This document shows, one piece after another, positions 60,972 through 64,000 of a DNA stretch of 64,000 nucleotides. The position numbers and the translations under genes are program-made. The notes beneath the pieces were generated by a model that did not search any database, was not told the DNA's origin, and saw nothing but the letters and a program-made list of their open reading frames with translations. The first letter of the stretch is position 1; every line of letters begins with the position of its first letter. The DNA comes from Megamerina dolium (lineage: Eukaryota > Arthropoda > Insecta > Diptera > Megamerinidae): the NCBI GenBank assembly GCA_963854835.1, contig OY978525.1, positions 84,185,833 to 84,249,832 of the forward strand, given 5' to 3'.

Positions 60972-63900
60972 GTGGCCGACATCACCGATGACGTAATAAT
61001 TGGTGTTGATTTTATGATTGACAATGGGCTTACGTTAGATTTAAATCAACGGACACTACGCTATGCAAATATCGAGTTACCATTGAACATCGGTTGCAAG
61101 CGTAGTGTAAACATCAAACGAATACTGGCATGTCAACGCCAAGAGGTTCCAGCAAAATCAGAAGCGGTGATTTGGGCACAGATGAGTGTTGATCATGAGA
61201 CAGGCAAGTTCTGGGTAGTGGAAACGGATAAAGAAATAACGAATAAAAACATCATACTTAGTAGGACGTTAGTGGAACCTAAAGAAAATGGAATAGTACC
61301 GGTGCGAATATTAAATCCAACTAATACATCTACAGGTGTGAAGAAATTAATGGTGATTGGTCAAGAAAAGGCTTTACAACTATTGGAGAAGTACAGTTCA
61401 ATATTTTCTTCAAATGAAAAAACTGGAGGACGAACTGCCAACGTGAAACATTACATTGACACCGGTGATTCTAAACTAATTGGTCAGGCACCATGATGAG
61501 TTCCATTGGCCAAAAGAGATGAAGCCATTAAGTTGATTACCAATATGCAGAAACAAGGTGTTATTGAACCATCAGCGAGTCCATGGTGTTCACCAGTTGT
61601 ACTGGTAAAGAAGAGGGATGGAAGTGCTCGATTCTGTGTGGATTACAGAAAGCTAAATGATATCACGAAAAAAAGACAACTATCCACTGCCAAGAATCCA
61701 TGACACTCTGGACACGCTATCTGGAGCGAAGTGGTTCTCAACTCTTGATCTGCAAAGTGGCTACTAGCAAATGGAACTTAGTAAGGAGAACAAAGAGAAA
61801 ACAGCTTTCAGTATTGGCGATGGTCTATGGCAATTTACAGTTATACCAATGCAATGCGCCAGCTACTTTCGAACGTTTGATGGAGCGTGTACTCAGAGGA
61901 CTACTCTGGAAAACGTGCTTGGTGTACCTCGATGACATTATCGTGATGGTAAAAGATTTTGACGACCACCTGAAAAAGTTGAAAGAAGTATTTGAGCGTA
62001 TACAATCAGCAGGGCTTAAACTGAATATGAAAAAGTGTTCACTCTTCAGGCGAGAAGTTAAATCTCTTGGAAATAAAGTAACAACAGAAGGGGTACATAC
62101 CGACGAGGAGAAAGTAGCAGTAGTACAAGAATTGCCTATTCCGTCGAATCTTCACAAGTTAAGAAGCTTCCTAGGCTTATGTACCTGGCTTTGGTTCCTG
62201 GATTTACAACCATCGCCAGCAGTCTGCATGAGTTAACAAGAAAGAACAAATCATTTGTATGAGGCGAGGAACAACAGAAAGCATTCGAACAACTGAAAGA
62301 AAGACTCTGTTCAGCACCAGTATTAGCGTATCCAGTACCTGGTCAAAAGTTTGTGTTGGACACAGATGCGAGTGGCTATAAAATTGGTAGTGTGCTCTCT
62401 CAGATCATAGATGGGCAAGAAAAAGTAATAGCATACTACAGTAAAATCCTGTCGAAGCCAGAAAGAAACTACTGTGTCACTCGAAGAGAGTTGCTCGCAA
62501 TACTGGAATGTGCAAAGTATTTCCATAAATACTTGTACGGTCAGTCATTTCATCTAAGAACTGACCAATCAGCGCTAAGGTGGTTATTACAATTTAAAAA
62601 CCCAGAAGGACAATTGGTGCGCTGGATTGAAATGCTGCAGTGTTATGATTTTACTATCGAGTATCGTAAAGGAGGATATCACGGCAACGCGGATGCTCTA
62701 TCTCGTCGTCCCTGCAAAATGGAATGTAAACATTGTTCTCGAGCGGAAAGCAAGGAGCGCATTGTCGACATACGAATTACGAATATATTGCAGGAGTGGT
62801 CATGGACCACCGAACGAGTGCAAGAAGATCAACGGAACGACCCAGATCTCGTAAAGATTATGGAATACAAGAAGCAGGGCATACGTCCAGATTGGCAAGA
62901 AATGAGAGTCCAATAGCAAAGGCATACTGGGCGCAGTGGCAAATCCTACACTTACGAGACGGATGTTTGTTCCGAAAATGGGAAAGTGAAGATGGAAAAA
63001 TCACTAATGATCTTCTAGTGGTACCCAAGGCAAGAATAAATGAAGTGATAGCTGAGTATCACAATGCTTCGAGTGGAGGGCATTTGGGCATCACCAAGAC
63101 CGTCGAGAAAATAAAGAAGCGATTTTATTGGGTTGGATGTCATGACCATGTCACTGATTGGATTCAGAAGTGTAAGCAATGTGCAATGGCCAAAGGTCCC
63201 AATAAAAAAAGGCGAGGTAAAATGCACCAATACACCGTAGGTGCTCCATTTGAGCGAATTGCTATGGACATAGCTGGACCATTTCCAACAAGCAACTCAG
63301 GGAACAAGTATGTTCTGGTGGTTATAGATTACTTCAGTAAATGTACTGAAGTATACCCCATTCCAAATCAATGGATCAATCAATGGATTACTCGTTTTGC
63401 TGTGCCGATGGAGTTACACTCAGACCATGGTCGAAATTTCGAATCAGCTGTATTCCAAGAGATGTGCCGTATGTTGGGTATATACAAAACTCGTACAACA
63501 CCTTTGCATCCACAATCTGATGGCATGGTAGATCGATTTAACCGTACCGTGGATGAATATTTGAGAAAAGTCGTAGATAAATACCAAAGAGACTGGGATG
63601 TACATATACCAATGTTCCTCATGGCATATCGATGCGCACAACATGAGACGACGGCTACTACACCAGCAATGGCAATTTTTGGAAACGAGTTAAGACTTCC
63701 AGCTGATTTAAAATTTGGAGTCGTAACACCAACGAGATCAACCGAAGGTAATTATACTAGCGAAAAGCGGGAACAGTTGGATGAAGTACATCAGTTCATC
63801 AGAGAGCGGTCGAAGATGATAAGCGATAAGATGAAGGCCAGGTATGACTTGAAAGCAAATTCAAAAGAGTTCTATGAAGGAGAGCTTGTAATGTTTCAAA

Positions 63901-64000
63901 ATCCACAATGAAAGAAAGGCATGTTCCCTAAACTACAGACTCATTGGGAAGGACCATATGAGGTTATAGCAAAGATAAATGACGTAGTGTATAGTATTCA
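60972..64000 (+). pseudogene. Pol of Ty3/gypsy element 2 (PR-RT-RNase H-IN), partial
   Basis: Protease end: DDVIIGVDFMIDNGLTLDLN. Linker and [34 protein letters not shown], and TCLVYLDDIIVM with the catalytic DD (about 61,918-61,950). RNase H: FVLDTDASGYKIGSVLSQ, HLRTDQSALRWLLQF and GNADALSRRP. Integrase: EYHNASSGGHLGI ... CKQCAMA zinc motif, AMDIAGPFPTS (D), ELHSDHGRNFE (D) and SDGMVDRFNRTVDE, where Asp replaces the catalytic Glu. Lesions: tandem TGA-TGA at 61,495, a frameshift near 61,690, TAG near 61,767, a frameshift near 62,195, TGA near 62,260, a shift near 62,900 and TGA at 63,909. The frame continues past the window edge. Confidence 0.87.

Larger units (their letters stand above)
60300..64000 (+). 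mobile_element. Ty3/gypsy LTR retrotransposon 2, runs off the window
   Basis: Promoter-like sequence (60,300-60,620) is followed by pol on the plus strand to the window end. Gag is not recognisable between 60,620 and 60,970, so most of it is deleted or too decayed. It lacks detectable similarity to the env-bearing element at 6-13 kb beyond shared RT/IN motifs, so it is a different lineage. The 3' end and LTR lie beyond 64,000. Confidence 0.8.

Overview
This is a piece of an insect nuclear chromosome, most likely from a higher fly outside the best-studied Drosophila species. The grounds are an AT-rich background with spliced genes, a REEP/DP1-family gene of fly type, a replication-dependent histone H4 remnant with its 3' stem-loop, and a typical dipteran transposon load: mariner, Tc1, Merlin, hAT, a TTAA-target MITE, errantivirus-like gypsy, BEL/Pao, and R1-, LOA-, RTE- and Jockey-like non-LTR elements. 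The species is not proven by the sequence. Only one host gene looks intact, a REEP5/ReepB-like gene in four exons between 20,795 and 24,517 (+). Its 3.1-kb last intron holds a palindromic MITE and two mariner remnants.

Layout. 0-6 kb: tRNA-like SINE pieces, a fold-back mariner (450-1346), a mariner with both ends (1469-2760), a broken histone H4 (2966-3208, -), and two Tc1-like elements lying in (TA)n tracts. 6-13 kb: a nearly intact env-bearing gypsy-type LTR element on the minus strand (6000-12923) with 98-99% identical LTRs, a tRNA-Lys-type primer site and a U UUU UUA slippery heptamer at the gag/pol overlap. 13-17.7 kb: a decayed R1-like non-LTR element beside hAT debris. 17.9-18.6 kb: a MITE with TTAA duplications. 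20.8-24.5 kb: the REEP gene.

25.2-49.85 kb is one nested structure. A Merlin-family DNA transposon (5' half at 25.8-26.2 kb, 3' half at 49.0-49.3 kb) is split by a roo-like, env-carrying BEL/Pao element (BEL1, 26,226 to about 48,990). BEL1 is itself split by an RTE-like element (27,464-38,393) and by an R1-like element (39,678-44,919). A second BEL/Pao element (BEL2, 27,672-35,958) sits inside the RTE. BEL2's 5' LTR carries two back-to-back 542-bp MITEs, and its 3' LTR carries a SINE-like insertion. Target-site duplications are readable for most of these steps: 5 bp for BEL2, 10 bp for the RTE and the R1-like element, 3-bp TTA for the MITEs.

49.9-55.3 kb: a minus-strand LOA-like non-LTR element whose RT active site reads YADN. 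56.8-59.9 kb: a Tc1-like element split by a second RTE copy, with a 12-bp target duplication. 59.9-60.3 kb: a Jockey-like RT fragment. 60.3 kb to the window end: a Ty3/gypsy element with promoter-like LTR sequence and a multiply disrupted pol that runs off the edge.

Almost every transposon gene carries frameshifts or stops, so the window is a record of layered insertions rather than a working gene cluster. I saw no CRISPR array, operon or intact tRNA/rRNA gene.
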